Assembly: GCA_029948255.1 (NCBI GenBank) | Contig: JALIZF010000987.1 | Location: forward strand, 1-64,000 | Direction of reading: 5' to 3' | Origin: Telmatactis stephensoni | Lineage: Eukaryota; Cnidaria; Anthozoa; Actiniaria; Isophelliidae | DNA: 64,000 nt | Part shown: positions 34,064 through 45,700 of the stretch, in pieces | Position numbering within the stretch: the stretch's first letter is position 1 | Layout: every line of letters begins with the position of its first letter | Notes under the pieces: model-generated | What the model saw: the letters and a program-made list of their open reading frames with translations, nothing else | Databases searched by the model: none | What the model was told of the DNA's origin: nothing | Made by a program: the position numbers and the translations under genes

Positions 34064-34374
34064 TTTGTTCCCTTTTCCCTTCCTTGAGCTTTGTCTAGTA
34101 TTTGTCACAAACTCATTTTGAACAAAAAATTGTCAGCACTGGCAGTGTCCTCTTTCATATTACAGCATTAGCTAAATCTTTCTAATAGCTTTCAGGAAGG
34201 GAGCTGTTTTGCCTGTTGTAAATATGTATAGGTTAGGGAGGGTTTGGTCATCAATAGACAAAAAAGTATTGAGAGATATATGAGCAAATGCCAAACTGTA
34301 TTATAAAGTTTTTTACTATAAAATTAATCATGTTTGTGTAAATGAAAATTTTATATTAATTTATGTATTTTTAC

Positions 34375-34380
34375 AATAAA
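34375..34380 (+). promoter_or_regulatory. Candidate OAF polyadenylation signal
   Basis: AATAAA about 710 bp after the OAF stop. It precedes a GT-rich stretch (TGTACGTGCAGG, TGTGTGGTGTATAAG), as expected for a downstream element. Confidence 0.45.
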
Positions 34381-34437
34381 AGTTTATACATGTACGTGCA
34401 GGCAAATTTGTTACCATGTAATGTGTGGTGTATAAGT

Positions 34438-34796
34438 TGTCACAGCAGAGTGCATTTGAGTGTTAAGTGAAAACATTTCACATGTTTGTTTTGACAGTTT
34501 GAATGTGCTGTTGTTATACTAAATTAATGTCAAGTGTTGTTATGGGCGGAGTCAACATTTGATCGCTAATTACATGCATTCTGAAGTTCTCACAGAACAT
34601 AACAAATCTTTGAATTGTCCAAAATGTCACAGGTCAAAATCAAAGTATCTCACAATCGTTAATTATTAGCAATCCAATGGTGACTCTGCCCCCTAACAAC
34701 ACTTGACATTTAGTATAACAACAGCACGTTCAAACTGTCAAAACAAACTTGTGAAATGTTTCATTAAACGCTCAAACACACTCTGCTGTAAAAAAG
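34438..34796. mobile_element. Long foldback element
   Basis: Arms of more than 100 bp: left AGCAGAGTGCATTTGAGTGT, GTTTGTTTTGACAGTTTG, GTGCTGTTGTTATACTAAAT; right the inverse (ATTTAGTATAACAACAGCAC, CAAACTGTCAAAACAAACTT, CACTCTGCTG). A 100-bp spacer shows no coding. Confidence 0.8.
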
Positions 34797-34885
34797 AGTT
34801 GGAACATATAGAATGAAATTTTCATGACAAGCAAAGGAAAAACACTAACATTTATAGTATCGGAAGTTGCTACAACATGCAAGCT

Positions 34886-35085
34886 GATCTAGGAAGCTGA
34901 CAGTGCACTCTTTTCTCTCTCTCTCTCTCTACTGGTCAGTGCTCTGTTTCAAGGGTATTGAAAGCTAATTAAAGCTACACAGAATGGAAAGAAGTTGAAA
35001 CTAGTGTGAGGTCACTGGGGATCAAAAGTGGGACCTTCCTCGTCTCTAACAGCCACACTTAACCGAGCCACACCTCCTCCTATAA
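34886..35085 (-). mobile_element. tRNA-derived SINE, copy 3
   Basis: Reads on the minus strand. The 5' tRNA-like part has A-box-like TGGCTCGGTTAAGTGTGG and a weak B-box (TTTTGATCCCC). It then shares TTCTGTGTAGCTTTAATTAG, AATACCCTT, GAGCACTGA and the 3' GTCAGCTTCCTAG with copy 1. A TC microsatellite has expanded within the body. Confidence 0.75.
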
Positions 35086-36614
35086 AATGTTGCTCTGACA
35101 AACATTTTGCTTGTAACAACATCTCAGCATTGTTGGTCAACACAGAACATTGTGTTATGATTTGGTGATAACACAGAACAAAATAAACATTGGAGATTAT
35201 ATATCCAAGATATTGAAATGTTTGGAGGTGTTATCCACTTGATAAGGCTATATCCAAATGATATAACACTGTATTATAATAATTGGTATATGTGCCCTCT
35301 GATTGGTTGAGAATCGTGTTTACTGTACACCCACAGACGCTATAGAATCTTACACACACTCTGATTGGTTGAAATGTTTCAAATATCATAGAAACAAATA
35401 CATTCCATTTTTCTTGTATCTGTACTTTTAATTGATGCATACAGAAGGCATCAAGATGTGATGAGAACAGTTACACCACTTTGTCTCACAGTTTACATTT
35501 TTGTTCTCACCATGCACATTTTGACATCCTCTGTGCATCTTAGAGTACTTACAAACACACGGAAAAATTGAATCCTCCCATTGTGCAACCAGAGCCCAAA
35601 TGCATGGTGTTATTTCAACAACTGGACACTATAATGCTTTGTAATGACTTTATTTGGCCTTCAACAAAACCAAGCAAAGTATAGAACTATTTATTGGTTA
35701 AAAATAAATGAATTTGGCATTCAAATCTATATACATATGTGAGTGCAAAGAAATGCTATTGAAATTCCTAAGTTGTGGGTTCTGTGGGCAGCAGAGGTTT
35801 TGAATCTGTTTTTTTGTTTTTGTTTTTGTTTTTTTTCAGATGGGATTTTGCATTCAATAGCTTGGTTAATTAAATAGGCCTTACAGGACTTCAACATTAA
35901 CTAAATCCTCTGTAAAACCAAGCTTTTTAAAAATACCTGTAAAATACCAGCTTTTACAGGAGAGTGACCACCTTTACAGGCCTTTCAAAAGTGGCAGACT
36001 TGCACCACATGACCCAAAGGATTGGTAACAAGCTTCGTGAGAGTGAGGCCATATAGTCCTCTAAAATCACCATGGCATTAAGGTGACTGATGGCAATTTT
36101 TTCAGAGCACACCTATAAGAGCGCCTATAGCTGTTTAAATGTTGGTAAGTGCATTTTGACAAAATTGCTGTGAGCCACCTTAAATGAGTCTAAATGTATC
36201 CTGTATGATACAGTCATAGAGAAAAGGCATCATAAATGGTCATTAAATCATCTGTCACAGATACACATTTGAGGCCATGCTCATAACTCATGAAGAGGCA
36301 TTTCCACGAAAATGATCACCTGTCCTTATTCATTTGGTAATTGGTTGCGAGCCTGCCATTTTTGAATGTCATCTATTCTGCAACCACTCTCTATTTATCC
36401 ACCAAATGCCCTGTCCCAAAAGAGACAGTTACTCATTGTTTTATCCCTCTTTTACATTGTAAATAGGTCATCCTCTTGACCAGTCTTTTGAACAGCCATT
36501 TGTCAAACAGAGGTTCCTGTATTTTCTGAATTAGAGAATGGGAAGAACAAAACCTCTGGTACCTGCAGTAAGAGGAACTAATAATTTTCACAAAATTATT
36601 TAATGTAGTTCAAT

Positions 36615-36620
36615 TTTATT
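36615..36620 (-). promoter_or_regulatory. Polyadenylation signal for Dixin
   Basis: AATAAA on the minus strand about 180 nt downstream of the Dixin stop codon (36800-36802). Confidence 0.5.
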
Positions 36621-36799
36621 CATAAATACTAAATTTTTTCCAGCAAACTCTTGTGGAATAGACTTATATTCTTGTCTTAGTTGTCTGAAAGTGGGCAACC
36701 ATGCACTAACCCAGGGTTAACATGGTTTAAGTTACATCAGTGAGTTAGTACTAAGCCACTTTCAAACAACCGTCGAGCCCTGGTAAGTATGTGCATCTT

Positions 36800-39700
36800 T
36801 CAGTGTGCATTCATGTTAACATCGAAGTCTGTGTTGTCATGGTGATCTAATGCTGTCAATCCTCTGTCTTCCTCAACCCATGCCACTATCTTCCCCTCCC
36901 ATCCAGGTAGAACATTGTTGTCATCAATGACCTGGTAAGAGATTTAAACACACATATTTATATCTTAAGACCTAGCAGTGATATTATGCAGGGCATGGGA
37001 AGACAATAAATATCCTTCACAGAAGGATACAGTGGCATAGCAAGGGGGGAGCCAGGCAGGGTGATTGCCCCCCCTAAAATTTTGGACTTGAGCCTTCAAT
37101 GACATCACTTTAAAGTTTTACTTTTAATTTAATTCACAATGTTCAAACGTTATCTCAAGTATACTTCGCACTTGGAAGAAGTTTTTGCTTTTGTCCCAAA
37201 ACGTCCTTCCTTGGGAAATTAGGAAATTAGCATATTTTGATGGGAACTGGACCTTGAAATTTAACCTTTCCATTGACTGCCCCCTTTCCACGGGCTTCAC
37301 TACACCCCTGGAAGAATACATACTTGTCCTCTAGGCCCCAAACGAATTGAAGATGGTTTTCAGTTGTTTGTCCTCTTATTGACACACTCTTGATGCCATA
37401 AAATGTTCAAAACTTTGCAGTGAAATTACTTGCTGCGCTTGTGATTCCACTTGAGTTTTGAACATTATTTTTATGACGTTAAGAGTGTGTCAATAAAGGA
37501 ACAGACAACTCAAAACCATCTTCAATTTGTTAAGTAGATCAAGTTATTAAAACATGAATTTATTCCTTCTTTGATGTAACCATAATGTTTCAAAACCTTG
37601 TAGTTATTAAAGAAAGCTCTTACCAACAAATAGCTTGACAGACCTTTCCCAAGCTAAGTCTCGCTCATTAATTTCTTCTATTAGCAAATTGAATCAAATT
37701 GCAAACTTCTGGTTATGAGAGCTTTTTGAGGAGAATGGCACAATTAATGAAAGTTGTATTTGACTTTTGAGCCATTTTCCCTAGAAAGCTCTCGTAACTG
37801 GAAGTGTGCAATTTGAATCCAATTTGCCAAATGAAATGAAAAAATGAAAAAGTGAACAAATTAACAAGTAAGTCTTTGAGCAAGTCTAATATCTTGGTAA
37901 TACTGTCACTGTCTTACCTCTTCTTTTACAGTACCAAACTCTGGATCTAGTGCTTTAAAATGATATCTGTATGGTCCAGGATGATCAAAAATCGTTTTAA
38001 AGTCTCTAAGTGTTATGTTACCAAGTCTGAAAAGAAAATTTAGGAATTTTAGGTAAGAAATTGCACCCTTTATCAGGTACACATGCGTGGTGTGGTCTGA
38101 CAAATGTTGATTGGCAATGTGTATTGCTTGGCCTGCCCAGCAAGCTTGCCTCTGCACCCTTGCACATGGGAATCAGGGGTGTGGCTAGGGATGACCAAGG
38201 ACCCTGCCCCCCCCCCCCCCCCCACTGCTTCTCTCTTATTTAAGACAAGGCTGAGAACTCTGTACCTTGGTCTCAATGAAAAGTGCTGCAGATTCTTTTT
38301 CATTTGTTATCATCTTATAACATCGTAATATGACATGTGACAAATATGGACACACAAAGGTCTCAATACAAACACAGAATCATCTTTTCAGTCACTATGA
38401 TGCATAAGTATTTATAAACAATAGCACTGCAACAAAAATCTCACCTTTTAGGTATAGTTGCCAGGAATGGTGTTACAGTCTTTTCAGTAAAATATAATAC
38501 TTTTGTCATTGAACCTGAATTATCACTTTGCACTAATCTTGAAGGCCTATTACCTAGAAAATTGAAGAATATAATTATTAGGTTATAGAATGTTAAAGGG
38601 TTATTAACTGAGCGTGAGGTCTGTATGGGAAAATATCAGACTGAGGTCTTGACTACAGTACGGACCGAGCACAGCGAGCAGACCAAGCAAATGAGGTTAA
38701 TAACTTATTTATTATATGGCAAAAACAATTGCCAAATGCAGACTTTTCTTTTCATCTGGGACAGCGGTCCTGATATGGCAAAATACAGACCATGCATTAA
38801 CCAATCAGAATTCAGGAAATTATCTAGTCATATAATAAAGGGTAACCAAGGGAAATCATGCTTGTACATGAAGAAATACCTCCATGTACAGAGCACATAA
38901 TACAAACAGAAAAAGTTGATTGTTGCTGACTAATGAAGAATTGAAGGTGTATCATGAAATTGACTGATAGTTTGTGACTTTTCTACTGATTTCTTTTGTT
39001 TTCTCACAGTAGTCTTCATTGGTATCAAAGGGCTTTCCCAATGCCCTCCCATCAAAACAAAAATGTCACTTAGGCCATTTTTGTGGATGACCCTTCAATT
39101 ATCTTCTTTAAAGGTATCATGATCATCACTATCATGATCATCATCGTCATCATCATCATCATTATCATATAACATGGTAATTAACTAACCTAAAGTGGCT
39201 GGCACAGGGCGAACATAACCAAATGCATTGTTGTATTCAACACCATTCATCTAATTTAAGAAACAAAACACCAAAATTACAATATTGTGAATGCTAGCAT
39301 AGACCCACGCCTCTTGTTGGACAAAGCATGAGTTTATTCATTGAATAAATAATCTGGTGGATAAGTTCATCCAATTTTAATCCATGCTTCATGCAATCAA
39401 ATTATGCTATTTGGATAAATTTTATCCACGTCTGGATAAGCTTTTATCCAGGTTTAATTTGACTGGGGCTACAGTCTAAGGTTTTGTTTGTGAGATTTTT
39501 GCTTCGCTATCTAAGTCCCTCTCAGGAGGACTCATTGAGGTCCAAGGACAAGATTAAATGTCTACCTGTTTGTTTTCATTAGAATATCCATTAGGAGCTG
39601 CTTGTCTGACTGCAAGGCTGGTGAAAGTCTACATGCAAAGAAAAAGAGCATATTAAATATGATAAGCAAAAGACTATGCCATGTTTTTCATTGACTTTGC

Positions 39701-42700
39701 AAACTTGTTAGAGTAGATTTTGTATGACTGTGAAAATGGCACTGCACGTCCACAGCACAATTACGGCAGGAATTTCAAATGTTTTTACAGACATCATGGC
39801 ACTGTAATGGACACTGCATGGCGTGGTCCATTTCACATTCCTACGAAATCTGCTCTACTAGGTTGTAATTCAGGGTTAGCAAGGTGTCAACAGGTTGTTG
39901 TCCAAGGTATCAGTAGGTTGTTGTCCAAGGTGTCAGTAGGTTGTTGTCCAAGGTGTCAATGGGTGGTTGTCCAAGGTGTCAGTAGGTTGTTGTCCAAGGT
40001 GTCAGTAGGTTGTTGTCCAAGGTGTCAATGGGTGGTTGTCCAAGGTGTCAATGGTTGGTTGTCCAAGGTGTCAGTAGGTTGTTGTCCAAGGTGTCAGTAG
40101 GTTGTTGTCCAAGGTGTCAATAGGTTGTTGTCCAAGGTGTCAGTAGGTTGTTGTCTAAGGTGTCAGTAGGTTGTTGTCTAACGTGTCAGTAGGTTGTTGT
40201 CCAAGGTGTCAGTAAGTTGTTGTCCAAGGTGTTTGTAGGTTGTTGTCCAAGGTGTCAGTAAGTTGTTGTCCAAGGTGTCATTATGTTGTTGGTAGAGTGT
40301 CAGTAGGTTGTTGGCCAAGGTGTCAGTATGTTGTTGGCCAAGGTGTCAGTAGGTTGATGGCCAAGGTGTCAGTAGGTTATTATGTTTCATTGAGAGTAAC
40401 ATGATGATAAAAAGCTTATTGACTGAGTTAGATCATAAATATTTGTCTCTAATTCAGTACCTTGAGCCAAATATTTTACCATCTGGCCCTCACACTCAGT
40501 CAATAAGCACATGATATTTACCCACCTGCTCCAGTGCATCTAAACTATGCTGTTGAGGATCACTTGTTCTGAAGCATTCTCTCAAATGTTTGATGGTCTC
40601 TCGTGCAATCTCCATTTCTTCACTTTTCTGTAATTAGTGAAGAAAGTAATTTATTTACATATTTTTATTGTTGAGCTTTTTCCAGGTATTAGAGGCATAT
40701 AAATTCTACAAGAATGTCATACATCCAAATCCTATAACTTACAGGTAAAATGTGTTCAAAAGTTGGTTGAGAAAGAATCTTTTCTTCAAAGGATTTCATT
40801 TTCTGGTCTTGATTGTGGATTCGTGATGAAATATCAGCCTGATTAGAAAGAAAAGTTTACCGAACATTTGCTGCTTAAGATTTACTCCTTCCATGAAAAC
40901 ATTAATACTGGACTACTCTGATTATGAACAAATCATCAGTAGAATCCAGATTTCTTGAGACTCCAAGGGAAGCAAAAAGGTTGGTTTGAGAAATAAGGAG
41001 TTTGAGAAATTTGGGCCAAGGGTTAAACTACAGTGAAACACATCCAAGGAAAACAACAATAATTATTGGTTTGTCAGTTCTCGGGAGGTGCAAGAGACTG
41101 AGGGTTCAAGAAATTGGGTTTCTACAGTAATAAAATCAGGGTCTGCATTTAGAGGGTAGAGCCATGAGGCCAATGGCCCCACTTTTTCCAATTAATATAC
41201 ATTGAAAATAATAAAAAATTCTACTAGTCCTTCATTTATTATTTGATATAAATACCCAGCGCCCCCCTTCTCACTTCAAAAGGTACTTTGTGGTCCTGCA
41301 ATATTCACCTCATGAGCAGCTACAGTGCGTAATTTCTCCTGTAGATCAACAATTCTTTGTTGTAGTTCATATATTTGTACATCTTTGTCTTTATAGTGCC
41401 TACTTGAAGCAGCCTTGAGAAGTAAACAATTACATGTCAAAAATGATGAATAATAGAGTGAAATAAAGCAAAATTTCTACTGAACTTACAATAGAGTAAT
41501 GATGAGAAAATAGACTGTGAGCAATCCCTCCTTTTCCCTCCAGAATCAGTAAAAGCGAATGCCAAGAATTCCTGGTATTCTAAGAATACCTGGTATTCCA
41601 ATGAGAAAATGTCTTGGTTGGGTAAAATGGTAATATAAACACAAAAAGAATGCAAATCAACTAGTAAGAAGGATGTATCATCCCACTGCCTCACGTAGCT
41701 TTACGCTGGCTATGCATGGGACATAATAATGCATGGGGCGCATAATAACCCCCAAAATAATAATGATCATGAACTTATAACAAACCAGTTTACAGTCTCT
41801 TTGTTTCAAATCTCCATCATAACCATCATCCACAAAACACATGGTTTTGAACCAATATATTTTTACATTAATGCCATTCTAAGGCTCACATCCCTTAGTT
41901 AGGCCCAGCTTGTGCTGGATACCTTACAGGGATTTTTACCATACAGTGATGTCTGCCCTACAGTGGAGTCTCTGCCATACTGAGGTGTTCACCTTACAGG
42001 GGTGTCTACCTTACATGTACAGTGTCTACCTTACAGGGGTGTCTACCTTACAGGAGTGTCTACCTTACAGGGGTGTCTACCTTACAGGGGTGTCTACCTT
42101 ACAGGGGTGTCTACCTTACAGGGGTGTTCACCTTACATGTACAGGGGTTGTCTACCTTACATGGGCATCTACCTTACAGGGGCATCTACCTTACAGGGGC
42201 GTCTACCATACAGGGGCGTCTACCTTACAGGGGTGTCTACCTTACAGGGGTGTCTACCTTACAGGGGTGTCTACCTTACAGGGGTGTCTACCTTACAGGG
42301 GTGTCTACCTTACAGGGGTGTCTACCTTACAGGGGTGTCTACCTTACAGGAGTGTCTACCTTACAGGAGTGTCTACCTTACAGGGGCGTCTACCTTACAG
42401 GGGTGTCTACCTTACAGGGGCGTCTACCTTACAGGGGCATCTACCTTACAGGGGCGTCTACCATACAGGGGCGTCTACCTTACAGGGGCATCTACCTTAC
42501 AGGGGTGTCTACCTTACAGGGGCATCTACCTTACAGGGGCGTCTACCTTACAGGGGCGTCTACCTTACAGGGGCGTCTACCTTACAGGGGCGTCTACCTT
42601 ACAGGGGCGTCTACCTTACAGGGGCGTCTACCTTACAGGGGCATCTACCTTACAGGGGCATCTACCTTACAGGGGCATCTACCTTACAGGGGTGTCTACC

Positions 42701-45700
42701 TTACAGGGGTGTCTACCTTACAGGGGCGTCTACCTTACAGGGGTGTCTACCTTACAGGGGCATCTACCTTACAGGGGCATCTACCTTACAGGGGTGTCTA
42801 CCTTACAGGGGTGTCTACCTTACAGGGGTGTCTACCTTACAGGGGTGTCTACCTAGAGAGGTGTCTACCTTACAGGGGTGTGTACCTTACAGGGATGTGT
42901 ACCTTACAAGGGTGTGTACCTTACAGGGGTGCCTGCCTAGAGGGGTGACTGCCTTAGGAAGGTGACTGCTTTACAGGGGTGTCAAAATTCATCTTATAAT
43001 CATTACCTCAGCATATTTCATGTGCTCCATGTCTCGTAGGGTATCCTCTAAATCAGTTCTCTGTCTATCAATAGTTCGTTCTTGTCGCAGAAGCTCAGTC
43101 CGTAATGATGATATTTCATTGTCTCTCTCATCCAATTTCCTTTGCAATTCTACTATTTCAGCATTTCTATTTTGTTGCATAAAGCTTGATTTCAAAAGCT
43201 CAGATTTCAATTGCATAATAGCTTCCTCTTGTTGTGTGAGGCGAGACATTAGCCCTGATTTCACACCTTGGAGATTAACTGACTCTTCTTTGAAGTTATT
43301 GCGTTCAGTTTTAAGGACATCATACTCTGCACTCATTTGATTTAATCGTGCATTCACTATGGTCAGTTGTTCTTTTGAGTCTGTGCCTTCAAGGAAGCTG
43401 TATTCTTCTGGAACTTCATCATCTTCAACTCTTCCTTCCATTAACTAAAGACGTTTATGAAAGAGAAAGAACAAATGAAGGGAAGAAAAAAATACAATAT
43501 GAAAGAAGAGGGAGGGAGGGAGGGAGGGAGGGAGAGAGGGAGGAAGGAAGGAAGGAAGGAAGGAAGGAAGGAAGGAAGGAAGGAAGGATGAATGGAACAA
43601 TCAGTGAATTGTGAAACTTCAACCTACCAGTTTCTGAAGGTTTAACAGCATATGTTTAGTTTCCCCTAACTCTTCATTCAAAGCATCTTGTTCCACAGAC
43701 AATTCCTCAATAAACTCAGTTGTCAATGCAGACATTCTGGTCTCCTTGGACTTCTTCCTTGAGCACATCATTCCAGAGTCTACATCTGATCCTGAGTGTT
43801 CTGAACCCTCGTGATAAAAATGTCCCTTTGGTGTTGCACAGCCACTCCCTGGGGAAGATTTTCCAGATCTTTGTCCTTCTCTACTTGAGCGGCTACTTGA
43901 TTTTGGGGTGCTAAGAAGTGGTGAGCCAGTGGCTGGTAGCATGGGTGTTCCATCAGAAACTCTCATAGGAGATTTGGGTGGTGTGCCAGGGATATCTCTG
44001 TGCTTTCTGACAAATATTTAGTAAAAGGCATTCAATAGTTGGTGTATGGAAGAGGAATGAAAGAATGAATAGATTGTCAAATAGGCAGAGGATGGATAGA
44101 GGGAGGGAGGAAAAAATGAATGAATGAATGGGAAGAAAGGAATCTAGATAAGTGAATGAGTAAATGTATGGATGGACAACATTAATGAGTGTATGGAAGG
44201 TGAATGAAAGAATGAACAGATTGTCAAATGGACAGAGGATGGATAGAGGGAGGGAGGAAAAATGAATGAATGGGAAGGAATTTACATAAGTGAATGAGTA
44301 AATAAATGAATGGATGGTGGAAAGAACGAATGAACAAAAAAATGAATGAATAAATGAATGAGAAATGTACAGTACCTCAGAAATGATAGTACCTCAATAA
44401 TCTTTTTTTTTTGAAAACTAACCTATATTTTGAGTTAATATGTCTACCAACACTTGCTGCGGCCCGACTTGCCTCAGCAATAGCAGCAGCAGCTTCAGAT
44501 GCGGCCGCAGCAGCAGAAGGTGTCCTTGCAACCTTTCTACCTGTTACAGTGAAAGTTGATCCAGCGGGATACTCTACTGATTGTTTGACGCTTCCAGGTT
44601 TAAAATGTGCAGCTAATGCCAGTATAAGTCTCATTGTTGCTTTTAAATTCCCCTCCAGAATTTCTATTACAAAAAATAAAATTTAGTTTTTGTCATGAAT
44701 AATGATCTTCAATATCCATCTTGTTATCAGCTGGGGTATCAACATTAAAAAATATTGTCACAATCATGTCTTTGTATTTGTTTTTTTTAACAAGAAAACA
44801 AAAAGAGTGGAAGAATCTATTAACTTATTATTATCTTATAAATTCTGTACCTTTTGTAGAGGTGTGATGCATTTTAATGTTATTAACAGACATGAATTGA
44901 AGGACTTGATCAACATTTTCTTTCATTGAAGAATAAGATGTGGGATTCTCATTGACTTTCAGTTTTTCTCCAGCTAAAAAACAAAGAAAATTAAATTAGA
45001 ACCATAATTAAAATAATATTAATAATAATAATTAATAGTAAAAAATAGATAGTACAACTTGTAAGTTGTGATTGCCAAAGTTCTGTTTTCTAAAGAAATG
45101 TATGGTGGTGGTTGGCAAAAGCTTTTCTAAATTGTTCCTTTAGAAGAAAGAAAACTTTGACTGCTGAATGACCTTGGTTCTATTCATCTAAACTACTTCA
45201 AAATTTCAATTTTTGGTTAGTACTTTGGTGTGCTCTTTTCAGATATAATATATTTTTTTGAATTGAAGTTAGAATCTCATGTAAGGTGGGCAAAATCCCC
45301 ATAATTAAATTGCCTCATAATTAATTCAGGTGTTCAGCAGGTTGTATTTGCAGATAACTCTATTTAGGAGAAATTACTCAATGAGAATTACAATTTAAAT
45401 ATCATTCATCATAATGAAAAAATGTTCATATACATATACATATACATTTCACTTTGTATATTATGCAAATTAGTGTGAATAATAATGATTTATTCACTTA
45501 TAAGGTGCAAATACTATGAGCATATATTCAAATGCACTAAAACAAAGGAAAAAAAATAAAAGAAAAAAAAGACCAAACAACATGAAAATACTCATTCGAG
45601 ACAATGTATTTATTGCCTAAAATTACACAGTACTGCATGTGTTGCTCAATGTTTTGAAATTCAAATTTGTTCTCCTATTGTAGAACTGTGTTTTGTCTAT

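Larger units (their letters stand above)
33664..36799. other. Intergenic region between OAF and Dixin
   Basis: The 3' ends of two convergent genes. It contains polyadenylation signals for each side (34375-34380 plus strand, 36615-36620 minus strand), a TATGAGTGGGAA-type MITE (33909-34063), a long foldback (34438-34796), a SINE (34886-35085) and a partial foldback near 36675-36785 with CTAACCCAGGGTTAAC. No gene seen. Confidence 0.65.

Noticed and set aside
38061..38328. Plus- and minus-strand frames of 60-76 codons near 38.1-38.3 kb
   Set aside because: They span a C16 homopolymer in a Dixin intron and have no support as genes.
39720..40100. 126-codon frame with CQWVVVQG repeats
   Set aside because: 23-bp tandem array joined to a MITE; frame is lost where the array diverges.
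41910..42965. Three overlapping open frames of 284-351 codons
   Set aside because: 17-bp tandem array without stops in any forward frame, in a Dixin intron.
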